Source of the DNA: CALMFG01 sp963666035
GTDB lineage: Bacteria; Bacillota; Clostridia; Christensenellales; CALMFG01
NCBI GenBank assembly: GCA_963666035.2
Contig: CAXXJI010000006.1
Location: 186,001 to 250,000, forward strand
Length of the DNA: 64,000 bases
Direction: 5' to 3'
Positions 53,735-62,448 of the stretch are shown piece by piece (the first letter of the stretch is position 1; each line of letters opens with the position of its first letter). Under the pieces are notes generated by a model. It was not told the origin of the DNA. It worked only from the letters and a program-made list of their open reading frames with translations, and searched no databases. A program made the position numbers and the translations under genes.

Positions 53735-53763
53735 ACTATAACGCATTTAAAAAGAAATTTCAA
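53735..53763 (-). promoter_or_regulatory. Minus-strand promoter of candidate small RNA
   Basis: Minus-strand TTGAAA (53758-53763), a 17-bp spacer and TATAGT (53735-53740). It faces away from rpoB into the intergenic region. Confidence 0.55.
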
Positions 53764-53862
53764 GTTTTTTTAATAGAGAAGAAAACACCTGATTTACGCG
53801 GGGATTCTGCGTGAGGATGGTGTGAGATAAAAATTTCATTATATATAGGAGTGATATATCAT

Positions 53863-56800
53863 ATGGTGCATGAGATTTGGAACGGCAAAAGCAAACGACA
53901 GAGTTTTTCATCCATCGAAGAAGTCTTGCAGATGCCCGACTTAATTGAAGTTCAGAAAAATTCGTACAAAAAGTTTTTGGAAAAAGGGCTTAAAGAAGTA
54001 TTAGATGATATCTCCCCTATCACGGACTACTCCGAAAATTTAATCTTAGAATTTGTCGATTACTATATCGAGGACACGCCAAAGTACGACGTGGAGGAAT
54101 GCAAAGAGCGGGATGTGAACTTCGCAGCTCCACTTAAGGTCGCTGTCCGCCTCATCAACAAGGAGACGGGCGAGATGAAGGAGCAGGAGGTCTTCATGGG
54201 TGACTTTCCGCTGATGACCGAAAAAGGCACCTTCATCATCAACGGGGCTGAGCGTGTTATCGTCAGCCAGCTGGTCAGAAGCCCGGGCGTGTATTACGCC
54301 GAAACCATTGACCGTTCAGGTAAGCCGCTTTATAACGCGACGGTGATTCCGAACCGCGGCGCGTGGCTGGAATACGAAACCGATTCCAATGATTGCTTCT
54401 GGGTGCGTGTGGACCGCACACGTAAATTGCCGGTGACGGTTTTGATGCGCGCGCTGGGGATTGGCACCAATCAGGAAATTTTGGACCTGTTTGGCGAAGA
54501 TGAATACTTTGAAGCGACTTTGAAGAAAGATACCAATACCCGTACAGCGGATGAGGGTTTGATCGAGCTATACAAGCGCCTGCGTCCGGGTGAACCGCCC
54601 ACGGTCGAATCGGCCAAGCAGTTGGTCAGCTCCATCTTCTTTGACCCTAAACGATATGATCTGGCCAGAGTGGGCCGCTATAAATTCAATAAAAAGCTTT
54701 CGATCGCATTGCGTATCAAAGATCAGATTTCGGCCAATACCATCATCAGCGAAGTCACAGGTGAAGTGTTGGTGGAAGCCGGCGAGAAAATCATCGGTGA
54801 AACCGCACAGGCGATTGAGAACGCAGGCATCAACAGCGTGGATGTTACCATCGGCGAAAATACGGTCCGCATTTTGGGCAACAACTTTGTAAAAGCATCC
54901 GAATTTTTAAAGTTTGACCCGAATGAGGTCGGCATCAACGAAAAAGTACATTATCCAACCTTAAAAGTGTTGATAGACGAAGCGGGCAAAGATGAAAAAG
55001 CGCTGAAGGAAAGCATTAAGGAAAACATCAACAAGCTGATTCCAAAGCACATCGTGGTCGACGATATCGTCGCTTCGATGAGTTATCATATGGGTTTAAA
55101 GTTCGGCATCGGCATCACGGACGACATTGACCATTTAGGCAATCGCCGCTTACGCTCGGTGGGCGAGCTTTTGCAGAACCAGCTGCGCGTGGGCCTTTCC
55201 CGTCTGGAAAGGGTTATCCGCGAGCGCATGTCTATTCAGGACATGGATCTGGCGACGCCTTCGATCCTCATCAACATCCGTCCGGTGACGGCAGCGATCA
55301 AGGAATTCTTTGGTTCGTCCCAGCTTTCGCAGTTTATGGACCAGACCAATCCATTGGCCGAACTGACACACAAGAGAAGACTCTCCGCGTTAGGCCCCGG
55401 CGGACTTAACCGTGAGCGTGCCAGCTTTGACGTGCGTGACGTTCATCATAGTCATTACGGCCGGATGTGCCCGATTGAAACGCCTGAAGGTCCGAACATC
55501 GGCCTCATTGGTTCTTTGGCGACGTACGCGCGTATCAATCAATATGGTTTTATCGAGAGCCCGTACCGGGTGATTAACAAGAAAAAGGGCATTGTCACCG
55601 ATGAAATCGTTTATCTGACGGCTGACGATGAAGACAAATACGTTGTGGCGCAGGCGAATGAACCTGTGGACGGCAACGGCAAGTTTATTCATGAACGCGT
55701 CATGAGCCGCGTGCGTGAGCATATTGTGGAAGTGTCGGCACAGGATATTGATTTGATGGACGTATCGCCGAAGCAGGTGGTTTCGGTGGCGACGGCCATG
55801 ATTCCTTTCCTGGAAAACGATGACGCGAACCGCGCACTGATGGGATCCAACATGCAGCGTCAGGCGGTACCGCTTTTAATACCCGACTCGCCGATAGTGG
55901 CAACGGGAATGGAATATAAAGCGGCTGTGGACTCGGGCGTGGTCGTGCTGGCCAAAGCGGACGGCGTGATTAAGAGCGTCACTGCAGATAAAGTGGTTGT
56001 CAGCGAAAAAGGCGGTAAAGAAACCACCTACAAGCTGATTAAATTCTCCCGATCCAATCAGGGCACCTGCTTCACGCAAACGCCGATTGTACATGAAGGT
56101 GAAAAGGTGAAAGTGGGCGATGTGCTGGCCGATGGTCCGGCCACCGATAAAGGTGAGCTGGCGCTGGGCCAGAACGTGCTGGTCGGGTTTATGACCTGGG
56201 AAGGTTATAACTACGAAGACGCGATTCTGTTAAATGAGCGTTTGGTGAAAGACGATGTATTTACATCCATACATATAGAAGAGTTTGAAAGCGAAGCGAG
56301 GGACACCAAGCTGGGACCCGAAGAGATTACCCGCGAAGTGCCCAATGTCAGCGAAGAATCGCTGGCCAATCTGGACGAATACGGCATCATCCGTATTGGT
56401 GCCGAGGTGAAATCGGGCGATATCTTGGTGGGCAAGGTGACGCCGAAGGGCGAAACCGAGCTGACCGCGGAAGAACGGCTGCTTCGTGCCATCTTTGGTG
56501 AAAAAGCCAGAGAAGTGCGGGATACCTCTTTGCGTGTACCGCATGGTGAAGGCGGTATTGTGGTGGATGTCAAAGAATTCACCCGAGCCAACAAAGATGA
56601 ACTGCCAGCAGGCGTGAATCGTTTGGTGCGCGTCTACATGGCGCAGAAGAGAAAAATTCAAGTTGGCGACAAGATGGCCGGACGCCATGGGAATAAGGGA
56701 GTTATTTCGCGCATTCTGCCGCAGGAAGACATGCCTTTCCTGCCGGACGGTACACCGCTGGATATCGTATTAAATCCCTTGGGCGTGCCTTCCCGTATGA

Positions 56801-57630
56801 ATATTGGGCAGGTCTTAGAGGTTCACTTGGGGTACCTTGCTAAACAGAACGGATGGAAGATTGCCACGCCGGTATTTGACGGCGCGACCGAGACTGATAT
56901 TGAAGCCATGTTTAAGGAACAAGGCATGGACGAAGACGGCAAGATTACATTGTACGACGGACGGAGCGGCGAGCCTTTTGAAAACCGCGTGACCGTGGGA
57001 TATATGTATATATTGAAGCTGCATCATTTGGTGGACGACAAAATTCATGCACGTTCCACCGGCCCCTACTCGCTGGTCACCCAGCAGCCGCTGGGCGGTA
57101 AAGCGCAGTTCGGCGGACAGCGCTTTGGTGAGATGGAAGTGTGGGCACTGGAAGCCTACGGCGCGGCGCATACCCTGCAGGAAATCCTGACGGTCAAGTC
57201 AGACGACGTGGTGGGTCGTGTGAAAACCTACGAAGCGATTGTCAAGGGCGAGAATATCCCCGAGCCGGGCATACCGGAATCCTTCAAGGTGCTGATTAAG
57301 GAATTCCAATCGCTTGCGCTGGATGTCAAGGTGCTGGGTGAAGCGCATGAAGAGATTACCATCAAGGAAACCGAAGAAGAAGACGATCTAATTCTGGATA
57401 TCGATCTGGTCGCAGACGAAGGAGAGCATCCAATCGATCCGTCCGAAGACCATGCGGCCGAAGAGGATGATGTTGAATCCGACGATGAAGACGACAGCAA
57501 TGTCGATTTGGACGACTTTGACGATATCACTTTTGAAGAGCTGGATATGGATATTGACGAAATTGACGGCGACGGAGGAGACGATATCATCAAGCATGCC
57601 AGAGAGCTGATTGATGACGATAATCTCTAA
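53863..57630 (+). CDS. rpoB: DNA-directed RNA polymerase subunit beta
   Basis: RpoB is the beta subunit of RNA polymerase. The start at 53863 (MVHEIWNGKSKRQS) has AGGAG upstream; an in-frame GTG at 53851 overlaps that site. The protein is 1255 aa and complete. The rifampicin region reads FGSSQLSQFMDQTNPLAELTHKRRLSALGPGG with the usual sensitive residues. The active-site region KMAGRHGNKGVIS and the C-terminal PLGGKAQFGGQRFGEMEVWALEAYGAA are standard. After about residue 1165 the protein has an unusual tail of roughly 85 residues that is very rich in Asp and Glu. rpoC follows 61 bp later. Confidence 0.98.
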   Translation: MVHEIWNGKSKRQSFSSIEEVLQMPDLIEVQKNSYKKFLEKGLKEVLDDISPITDYSENLILEFVDYYIEDTPKYDVEECKERDVNFAAPLKVAVRLINKETGEMKEQEVFMGDFPLMTEKGTFIINGAERVIVSQLVRSPGVYYAETIDRSGKPLYNATVIPNRGAWLEYETDSNDCFWVRVDRTRKLPVTVLMRALGIGTNQEILDLFGEDEYFEATLKKDTNTRTADEGLIELYKRLRPGEPPTVESAKQLVSSIFFDPKRYDLARVGRYKFNKKLSIALRIKDQISANTIISEVTGEVLVEAGEKIIGETAQAIENAGINSVDVTIGENTVRILGNNFVKASEFLKFDPNEVGINEKVHYPTLKVLIDEAGKDEKALKESIKENINKLIPKHIVVDDIVASMSYHMGLKFGIGITDDIDHLGNRRLRSVGELLQNQLRVGLSRLERVIRERMSIQDMDLATPSILINIRPVTAAIKEFFGSSQLSQFMDQTNPLAELTHKRRLSALGPGGLNRERASFDVRDVHHSHYGRMCPIETPEGPNIGLIGSLATYARINQYGFIESPYRVINKKKGIVTDEIVYLTADDEDKYVVAQANEPVDGNGKFIHERVMSRVREHIVEVSAQDIDLMDVSPKQVVSVATAMIPFLENDDANRALMGSNMQRQAVPLLIPDSPIVATGMEYKAAVDSGVVVLAKADGVIKSVTADKVVVSEKGGKETTYKLIKFSRSNQGTCFTQTPIVHEGEKVKVGDVLADGPATDKGELALGQNVLVGFMTWEGYNYEDAILLNERLVKDDVFTSIHIEEFESEARDTKLGPEEITREVPNVSEESLANLDEYGIIRIGAEVKSGDILVGKVTPKGETELTAEERLLRAIFGEKAREVRDTSLRVPHGEGGIVVDVKEFTRANKDELPAGVNRLVRVYMAQKRKIQVGDKMAGRHGNKGVISRILPQEDMPFLPDGTPLDIVLNPLGVPSRMNIGQVLEVHLGYLAKQNGWKIATPVFDGATETDIEAMFKEQGMDEDGKITLYDGRSGEPFENRVTVGYMYILKLHHLVDDKIHARSTGPYSLVTQQPLGGKAQFGGQRFGEMEVWALEAYGAAHTLQEILTVKSDDVVGRVKTYEAIVKGENIPEPGIPESFKVLIKEFQSLALDVKVLGEAHEEITIKETEEEDDLILDIDLVADEGEHPIDPSEDHAAEEDDVESDDEDDSNVDLDDFDDITFEELDMDIDEIDGDGGDDIIKHARELIDDDNL

Positions 57631-57691
57631 TTCAAAGTGTCGGATTATAATAACGTAGATAAATTTTTATATAAAGGGAAGAGGTATTCCA

Positions 57692-60148
57692 TTGTTTGAA
57701 CTGAATAACTTTGATTCATTACAGATTGGTTTAGCTTCTGGCGATAAAATTAGGCAATGGTCCAGAGGCGAAGTAAAAAAACCCGAAACCATCAACTACC
57801 GGACGCTGAAGCCGGAAAAAGACGGTTTATTCTGTGAACGCATCTTCGGGCCTTCAAAAGACTGGGAGTGCCATTGCGGACGCTATAAGCGCATCCGCTA
57901 TAAGGGCATTGTCTGCGAAAAGTGCGGTGTTGAAGTCACGCGCGCCAAGGTGCGCCGCGAACGGATGGGGCATATCGAATTGGCTGCGCCGGTCTCGCAT
58001 ATTTGGTACTTTAAGGGCATCCCCAGCCGGATGGGACTTTTGCTGGATATGTCGCCAAGGTCGCTTGAAAAAGTGCTGTACTTTGCGTCATTTATCGTGA
58101 CCGACCCGAAAGCGTCCGGTCTGGAGTATAAACAGCTTTTGACTGACCGCGAGTATCGCGACTATCAGGACAAGATGGGTGAAGACGCTTTTGATGCCGG
58201 AATGGGCGCTGAAGCAATTAAAAAAATTCTGCAAAAAATCGATCTGGACGAAGAAGCGAAATTCCTTCGGAGTGAGCTTAAGTCCTCATCGGGCCAGAAG
58301 CGCATCCGTGCGGTCAAGCGCCTGGAAGTGATTGAGGCGTTCCGCAATTCGGAGAACCGTCCCGAAGATATCATTTTGGATGTAGTGCCGGTTATTCCGC
58401 CCGAACTTCGGCCGATGGTGCAGTTGGACGGTGGAAGATTTGCCACATCCGACTTAAACGACCTTTACCGGCGCGTGATTAACCGTAACAATCGGCTCAA
58501 CCGGCTGCTGCAATTGCGTGCACCTGATATTATTGTAAGAAACGAAAAGCGCATGCTGCAGGAAGCGGTGGATGCGCTGATTGATAACGGCAGAAGAGGC
58601 AGACCGGTCACCGGACCGGGCAACCGGCCGCTTCGGTCACTCTCGGATATGCTGCGCGGTAAACAGGGCCGTTTCCGTCAGAATTTGCTCGGCAAACGTG
58701 TGGACTACTCGGGCCGTTCGGTTATCGTGGTTGGACCGGAACTTAAAATGTATCAATGTGGGTTGCCGAAAGATATGGCGCTGGAGCTGTTTAAGCCTTT
58801 TGTCATGAAAAAGCTGGTTTCGGACGGCTATGCGCATAATATTAAATCGGCCAAACGCATGACCGAAAAGGTCAGTAATGAGGTATGGGACGTGCTGGAA
58901 GAGGTCATCAAGGATCATCCGGTGCTGCTTAACCGTGCCCCGACATTGCACAGACTGGGTATTCAGGCTTTCCAGCCGATTTTGGTGGAAGGTAAAGCAC
59001 TTAAAATTCATCCGCTGGTTTGTACTGCGTATAACGCCGACTTTGACGGCGACCAGATGGCGGTGCATGTACCGCTGGGAGTGGAAGCGCAGGCGGAATG
59101 CCGCTTTTTGATGCTGGCGGCCAACAATATCTTAAAACCGCAGGATGGAAAACCGGTGGTCAGCCCCACACAGGACATGGTGTTGGGCTCCTACTATATG
59201 ACACTGATTCGTGAAGGAGCAAAAGGTGAGGGCAGCTATTTCTCCACACCCGAAGAAGCGATTTTAGCGTATCAGACGGGCAACATCGAACTGCAATCCA
59301 AAGTTCATATCCGATTCACCAGAATGGTGAATGGAGAAAAACATACAGAAACACTGCACACCACCGCAGGGCGCGTGCTGTTTAATCAGGCGATCCCGCA
59401 GGATTTGGGAATCGTAGACAGAAACGATCCGGCCAACGAGTTTGCGCTGGAGATTGACACAGTGGTGGACAAGAAGCAGCTTGGCAAAATCGTCGATTAT
59501 TGTTTTAGAAAACACGGACCGACCAAAACCAGTGAAGTGCTGGATATCATCAAGCGGCAGGGATTTCATTATTCCACGCTGGGTGCGATTACTATTTCGG
59601 TATCGGATATCATGATTCCGAAGGAAAAGGAACAATTGCTGGCCGAAGCTGAGACAGAAGTGGTCGGCATCCAAAATCAGTTTAAACGGGGACTTTTGAC
59701 CGAAGAAGAGAGAAAAGCCAGTGTCATCAACGTGTGGAAAGATACCACCGATCTGGTGACGGAAAAGATGATCTCATCGCTGGATAAATTTAACCCGATC
59801 TCCATGATGGCCGACTCGGGCGCGCGTGGTTCCAAGAACCAGATTCGTCAGCTGGCGGGGATGCGCGGACTGATGGCCGATCCGAACGGTGAAACCATTG
59901 AAATTCCGATCCGCGCGAATTTCCGCGAGGGCTTAACGGTTCTGGAGTTCTTCATCTCAACACATGGAGCCAGAAAAGGGTTGGCCGATACGGCACTTCG
60001 TACGGCAGACTCTGGTTACCTCACGCGTCGTTTGGTGGATGTTTCTCAGGAAGTCATCATACGCGAAGACGACTGCTTTGCATCGGCTGGGGTGGCTGTT
60101 CGCGGTACAAAAGTGATGGGACGTGAAAAACGGCAACGAGATTGTTGA
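57692..60148 (+). CDS. rpoC: RNA polymerase subunit beta', N-terminal segment (rpoC, frameshifted)
   Basis: This is the first and longest part of rpoC, which encodes the beta' subunit. The full gene should run 57692-61272 (about 1193 aa) but the reading frame breaks three times. The start is TTG at 57692 (FELNNFDSLQIGLAS follows) with GGAAGAGG upstream. The zinc finger has CHCGRYKRIRYKGIVCEKCG near residue 60. The active-site Mg loop is YNADFDGDQMAVH near 450, and GARGSKNQIRQLAGMRG lies near 710. The true sequence breaks near 60118-60120, where GGG has one G too many; removing one restores KVMDVKNGNEIVEP. The last nine residues as read are spurious. Confidence 0.93.
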   Translation: MFELNNFDSLQIGLASGDKIRQWSRGEVKKPETINYRTLKPEKDGLFCERIFGPSKDWECHCGRYKRIRYKGIVCEKCGVEVTRAKVRRERMGHIELAAPVSHIWYFKGIPSRMGLLLDMSPRSLEKVLYFASFIVTDPKASGLEYKQLLTDREYRDYQDKMGEDAFDAGMGAEAIKKILQKIDLDEEAKFLRSELKSSSGQKRIRAVKRLEVIEAFRNSENRPEDIILDVVPVIPPELRPMVQLDGGRFATSDLNDLYRRVINRNNRLNRLLQLRAPDIIVRNEKRMLQEAVDALIDNGRRGRPVTGPGNRPLRSLSDMLRGKQGRFRQNLLGKRVDYSGRSVIVVGPELKMYQCGLPKDMALELFKPFVMKKLVSDGYAHNIKSAKRMTEKVSNEVWDVLEEVIKDHPVLLNRAPTLHRLGIQAFQPILVEGKALKIHPLVCTAYNADFDGDQMAVHVPLGVEAQAECRFLMLAANNILKPQDGKPVVSPTQDMVLGSYYMTLIREGAKGEGSYFSTPEEAILAYQTGNIELQSKVHIRFTRMVNGEKHTETLHTTAGRVLFNQAIPQDLGIVDRNDPANEFALEIDTVVDKKQLGKIVDYCFRKHGPTKTSEVLDIIKRQGFHYSTLGAITISVSDIMIPKEKEQLLAEAETEVVGIQNQFKRGLLTEEERKASVINVWKDTTDLVTEKMISSLDKFNPISMMADSGARGSKNQIRQLAGMRGLMADPNGETIEIPIRANFREGLTVLEFFISTHGARKGLADTALRTADSGYLTRRLVDVSQEVIIREDDCFASAGVAVRGTKVMGREKRQRDC

Positions 60149-61091
60149 ACCGCTGGTCAATCGCTTGCGCGGAAGATATACCGTGGATGCGGTGATTCAC
60201 CCTGAAACCGGGGCTGAGATGATCGGCGCGAACCAGCTGATTAACGATCAGATGGCCGAAGCGATTGTAAACGCAGGCATTACATCGGTCAATATCCGTT
60301 CGGTCTTAACCTGCCAGTCCGAAAAAGGCGTATGCGCGAAGTGCTACGGCGCCAACATGAGCACAGGCACGCAGGTGAATATTGGTGAAGCGGTCGGTAT
60401 CATTGCGGCACAGTCCATCGGTGAACCAGGTACACAGCTGACCATGAGAACGTTCCATACCGGCGGTGTTGCCGGCGGCGACATCACGCAAGGTTTGCCG
60501 CGTGTTGAAGAGCTGTTTGAGGCAAGAAAGCCGAAAGGTCTCGCGATCATCACGGACATTAGCGGTACAGCGACGGTGAATGACGCCAAACGCAAACGCG
60601 AAATATTGGTGGCCGACGACAATGGCAACGCGGAAAGCTATAGCATTCCGTTTGGCGCCAGAATTAAAGTGAGAACCGGGGATGTACTGGAGGCTGGCGA
60701 TGAGCTGACCGAAGGTTCCATCAACCCGAACGATATTTTGAAAATCAAAGGTATTCAGGGCGTACAGGCGTATCTCTTAAAAGAAGTTCAGAAGGTTTAC
60801 CGTTTGCAGGGCGTTGAAATTGCGGATAAGCATATCGAAATCATCATTCGCCAGATGCTGAAAAAGTGTAAGATTGAGGAATCGCGGGCGACACTGAAAT
60901 GCTGCCGGGTTCGCTGGTGGATATCTTTGCTTTTGATAAGGAAAACAAGGCGGCGGTGGAAGCGGGAAATGAACCGGCAACAGCCAAGCGCGTGCTGCTC
61001 GGTATCACCAAAGCTTCGCTGGCCACCGATTCGTTCCTGTCTGCGGCGTCCTTCCAGAGACCACGCGTGTGCTGACCGAAGCGGCTATTAA
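60123..61091 (+). CDS. rpoC: RNA polymerase subunit beta', second segment (rpoC, frameshifted)
   Basis: This frame continues rpoC from VKNGNEIVEPLV. It is real up to about 60884 (KKCKIEES). It carries the second zinc-site cysteines (LTCQSEKGVCAKCYGANM) and the trigger-loop region (GEPGTQLTMRTFHTGGVAGGDITQGLPRVEELFEAR). Beyond EES it reads nonsense to its stop. The true sequence continues in another frame from about 60888 (GDTEMLPGSLVDIFAF, then LLGITKASLATDSFLSAASFQ). That piece is too short to stand as its own gene and runs to about 61057. This is not a separate gene. Confidence 0.85.
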   Translation: MKNGNEIVEPLVNRLRGRYTVDAVIHPETGAEMIGANQLINDQMAEAIVNAGITSVNIRSVLTCQSEKGVCAKCYGANMSTGTQVNIGEAVGIIAAQSIGEPGTQLTMRTFHTGGVAGGDITQGLPRVEELFEARKPKGLAIITDISGTATVNDAKRKREILVADDNGNAESYSIPFGARIKVRTGDVLEAGDELTEGSINPNDILKIKGIQGVQAYLLKEVQKVYRLQGVEIADKHIEIIIRQMLKKCKIEESRATLKCCRVRWWISLLLIRKTRRRWKREMNRQQPSACCSVSPKLRWPPIRSCLRRPSRDHACADRSGY

Positions 61092-61272
61092 GGGCAAGGT
61101 CGATCCGCTGGTGGGCCTCAAAGAAAACGTTATCATTGGCAAGCTGATTCCTGCGGGAACCGGCATGAAGCAATATAGAGATATTGAAGTCATCAAAAAC
61201 AAAAGCAGTCTTTCCGAAGAAATCGCCGGCATGTTTGAAGACGACTTGGATGTAACGGATATCGAAATTTAG
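61069..61272 (+). CDS. rpoC: RNA polymerase subunit beta', C-terminal segment (rpoC, frameshifted)
   Basis: This is the last part of rpoC. It reads LTEAAIKGKVDPLVGLKENVI and then GKLIPAGTGMKQYRDIEV, the standard beta' C-terminus. The join to the preceding frame is near 61055-61060, where CAGAGACC should be CAGGAGACC to give FQETTRVL. The ATG used to mark the start is internal and has no ribosome-binding site. Confidence 0.85.
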   Translation: MLTEAAIKGKVDPLVGLKENVIIGKLIPAGTGMKQYRDIEVIKNKSSLSEEIAGMFEDDLDVTDIEI

Positions 61273-61305
61273 TCAATATCTGAAAGACGGATGGGAGAAG
61301 CGTAA

Positions 61306-62001
61306 ATGAGCAAGACCAACATTCAACCCATCTCGCACCGCGAGATGATTACGCAAAGAATGAGCATGGAAGGCAGCAATTCGTATGAAATTACTGAGAT
61401 GCTGGAAAGCTGGAACGAGACCCAAAAGCTGATTCCTGAGGATTTTGATATGGTTCAGGAATCGCATGTCTGCGGGTTTTGTGCTGACAGCGCCCGAGAA
61501 GCAGATGGCTATGCACATACGGTTCTAGCGCATCAGGAACCGGCGTCTTTCAAAGCGCTGCTGGGGTTTGGGAAACCGAAGTTTCGCTCTGAAGTCGGCT
61601 CAATTCTTCCTGTGTATATTCCCATTTGCAGCCGCTGCAAAAGCGCATACCGCAAATCTCGGTGGCTTAAAGCTTTGGTGATTCTTTCGGGATTTGCGCT
61701 TGGAATCGCGATTATCGCTGTTGCGAGCATGATTCCGGCGGTCTCGACCAGTGTCAAACTGATGCTGATGACCTATGCGATTGCCGCAGTCATTGTGGGC
61801 GTAGGATATGTGGTTTCAACGATTGCAGTTAACCAATATATCAAGCGAAATTCGGACGCAGTGCATTTCAATATTTTCGATGTTGACTTGATCGGCCGGA
61901 TGCGCGAGCGGGGCTGGTTTTTGTTCCAGGATAATACGGCGGTGACCGCAGTCAGCTTCAGCAACGAGCTCGGTGATTTCGGCCGCGTGTTTGATAAGTA
62001 G
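61306..62001 (+). CDS. Zinc-ribbon-like membrane protein of unknown function (231 aa)
   Basis: I do not recognise a named family. The N-terminal 125 residues are soluble and carry two Cys pairs, HVCGFCADS (near 56) and PICSRCKSAY (near 108), which could bind one zinc. Two membrane segments follow (ALVILSGFALGIAIIAVASM and MLMTYAIAAVIVGVGYVVST). A short C-terminal cytosolic domain includes RMRERGWFLFQDNTAVTAVSF. It starts 33 bp after rpoC with GGGAGAAG upstream, so it is probably co-transcribed with rpoBC. The context suggests nothing more specific. Confidence 0.7.
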   Translation: MSKTNIQPISHREMITQRMSMEGSNSYEITEMLESWNETQKLIPEDFDMVQESHVCGFCADSAREADGYAHTVLAHQEPASFKALLGFGKPKFRSEVGSILPVYIPICSRCKSAYRKSRWLKALVILSGFALGIAIIAVASMIPAVSTSVKLMLMTYAIAAVIVGVGYVVSTIAVNQYIKRNSDAVHFNIFDVDLIGRMRERGWFLFQDNTAVTAVSFSNELGDFGRVFDK

Positions 62002-62015
62002 CGTCTAAAAACACG

Positions 62016-62044
62016 TTGACATCTCATTTTTGGAGTGTTAGAAT
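62016..62044 (+). promoter_or_regulatory. Promoter of L7Ae-like gene and rpsL-rpsG block
   Basis: A perfect TTGACA (62016-62021), a 17-bp spacer and TAGAAT (62039-62044). Transcription would start near 62051. Confidence 0.8.
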
Positions 62045-62052
62045 GTGTAGGC

Positions 62053-62358
62053 ATGCGAAAAAATGCACTTGTTATGATGGATAATGCAGATCGAAAAACG
62101 GCAAAAGACCAGATAAGGGCCAAACAAAAAGTGGTGGGCTTAAAGCAGGTCTTGCGGCATATCAGTGAAAGCAAAGTGGCCATTGTCTACCTTGCCAGCG
62201 ATGCGGAGACGCACGTCACAAAAGCACTGCAAAGCACGGCAAAAATGCATGCGGTACCCATCGAATGTGCGTTTTCCCGTAAAACATTGGGGAAAATTTG
62301 TGGCATTGATGTGGGCGCGGCATGTGTGGGTATATTAAAGGAAGAAAAGGAAAACTAG
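62053..62358 (+). CDS. L7Ae/L30e-family RNA-binding protein (YbxF-like)
   Basis: This is a small K-turn RNA-binding protein of the L7Ae/L30e/Gadd45 fold, as found before rpsL in many Bacillota. The core is VVGLKQVLRHISESKVAIVYLASDA, then CAFSRKTLGKICGIDVGAACVGIL. The promoter at 62016-62044 rules out starts before about 62050. The first ATG after it is 62053 (MRKNALVMMDN), giving 101 aa; ATGs at 62074 and 62077 are alternatives. None has a Shine-Dalgarno site. If 62053 is used the mRNA would be almost leaderless. Confidence 0.82.
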   Translation: MRKNALVMMDNADRKTAKDQIRAKQKVVGLKQVLRHISESKVAIVYLASDAETHVTKALQSTAKMHAVPIECAFSRKTLGKICGIDVGAACVGILKEEKEN

Positions 62359-62448
62359 AGACACGGCCTTTTTACATGGGTTGCAAAAAGGCTTGATATA
62401 TAATTTAAATAATCAGAATTATATTGAAAGGAGAACAAAGGTAAGACG

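Larger units (their letters stand above)
53508..53862. other. Gene-free rpoB upstream region
   Basis: This is part of the only stretch over 300 bases without a gene. It holds a plus-strand promoter for rpoB and a leader of about 250 nt. On the minus strand it holds a promoter and an intrinsic terminator that could bound a small RNA (separate entries). An AT-rich inverted repeat (TAATAAT/ATTATTA, about 53588-53610) is also present. rplJ-rplL, usual just before rpoB, are absent. Confidence 0.7.

Noticed and set aside
60118..60124. Programmed frameshifting in rpoC
   Set aside because: There is no slippery heptamer or stimulatory structure typical of programmed sites, and two further indels of the opposite sense follow. 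Sequence error is simpler.
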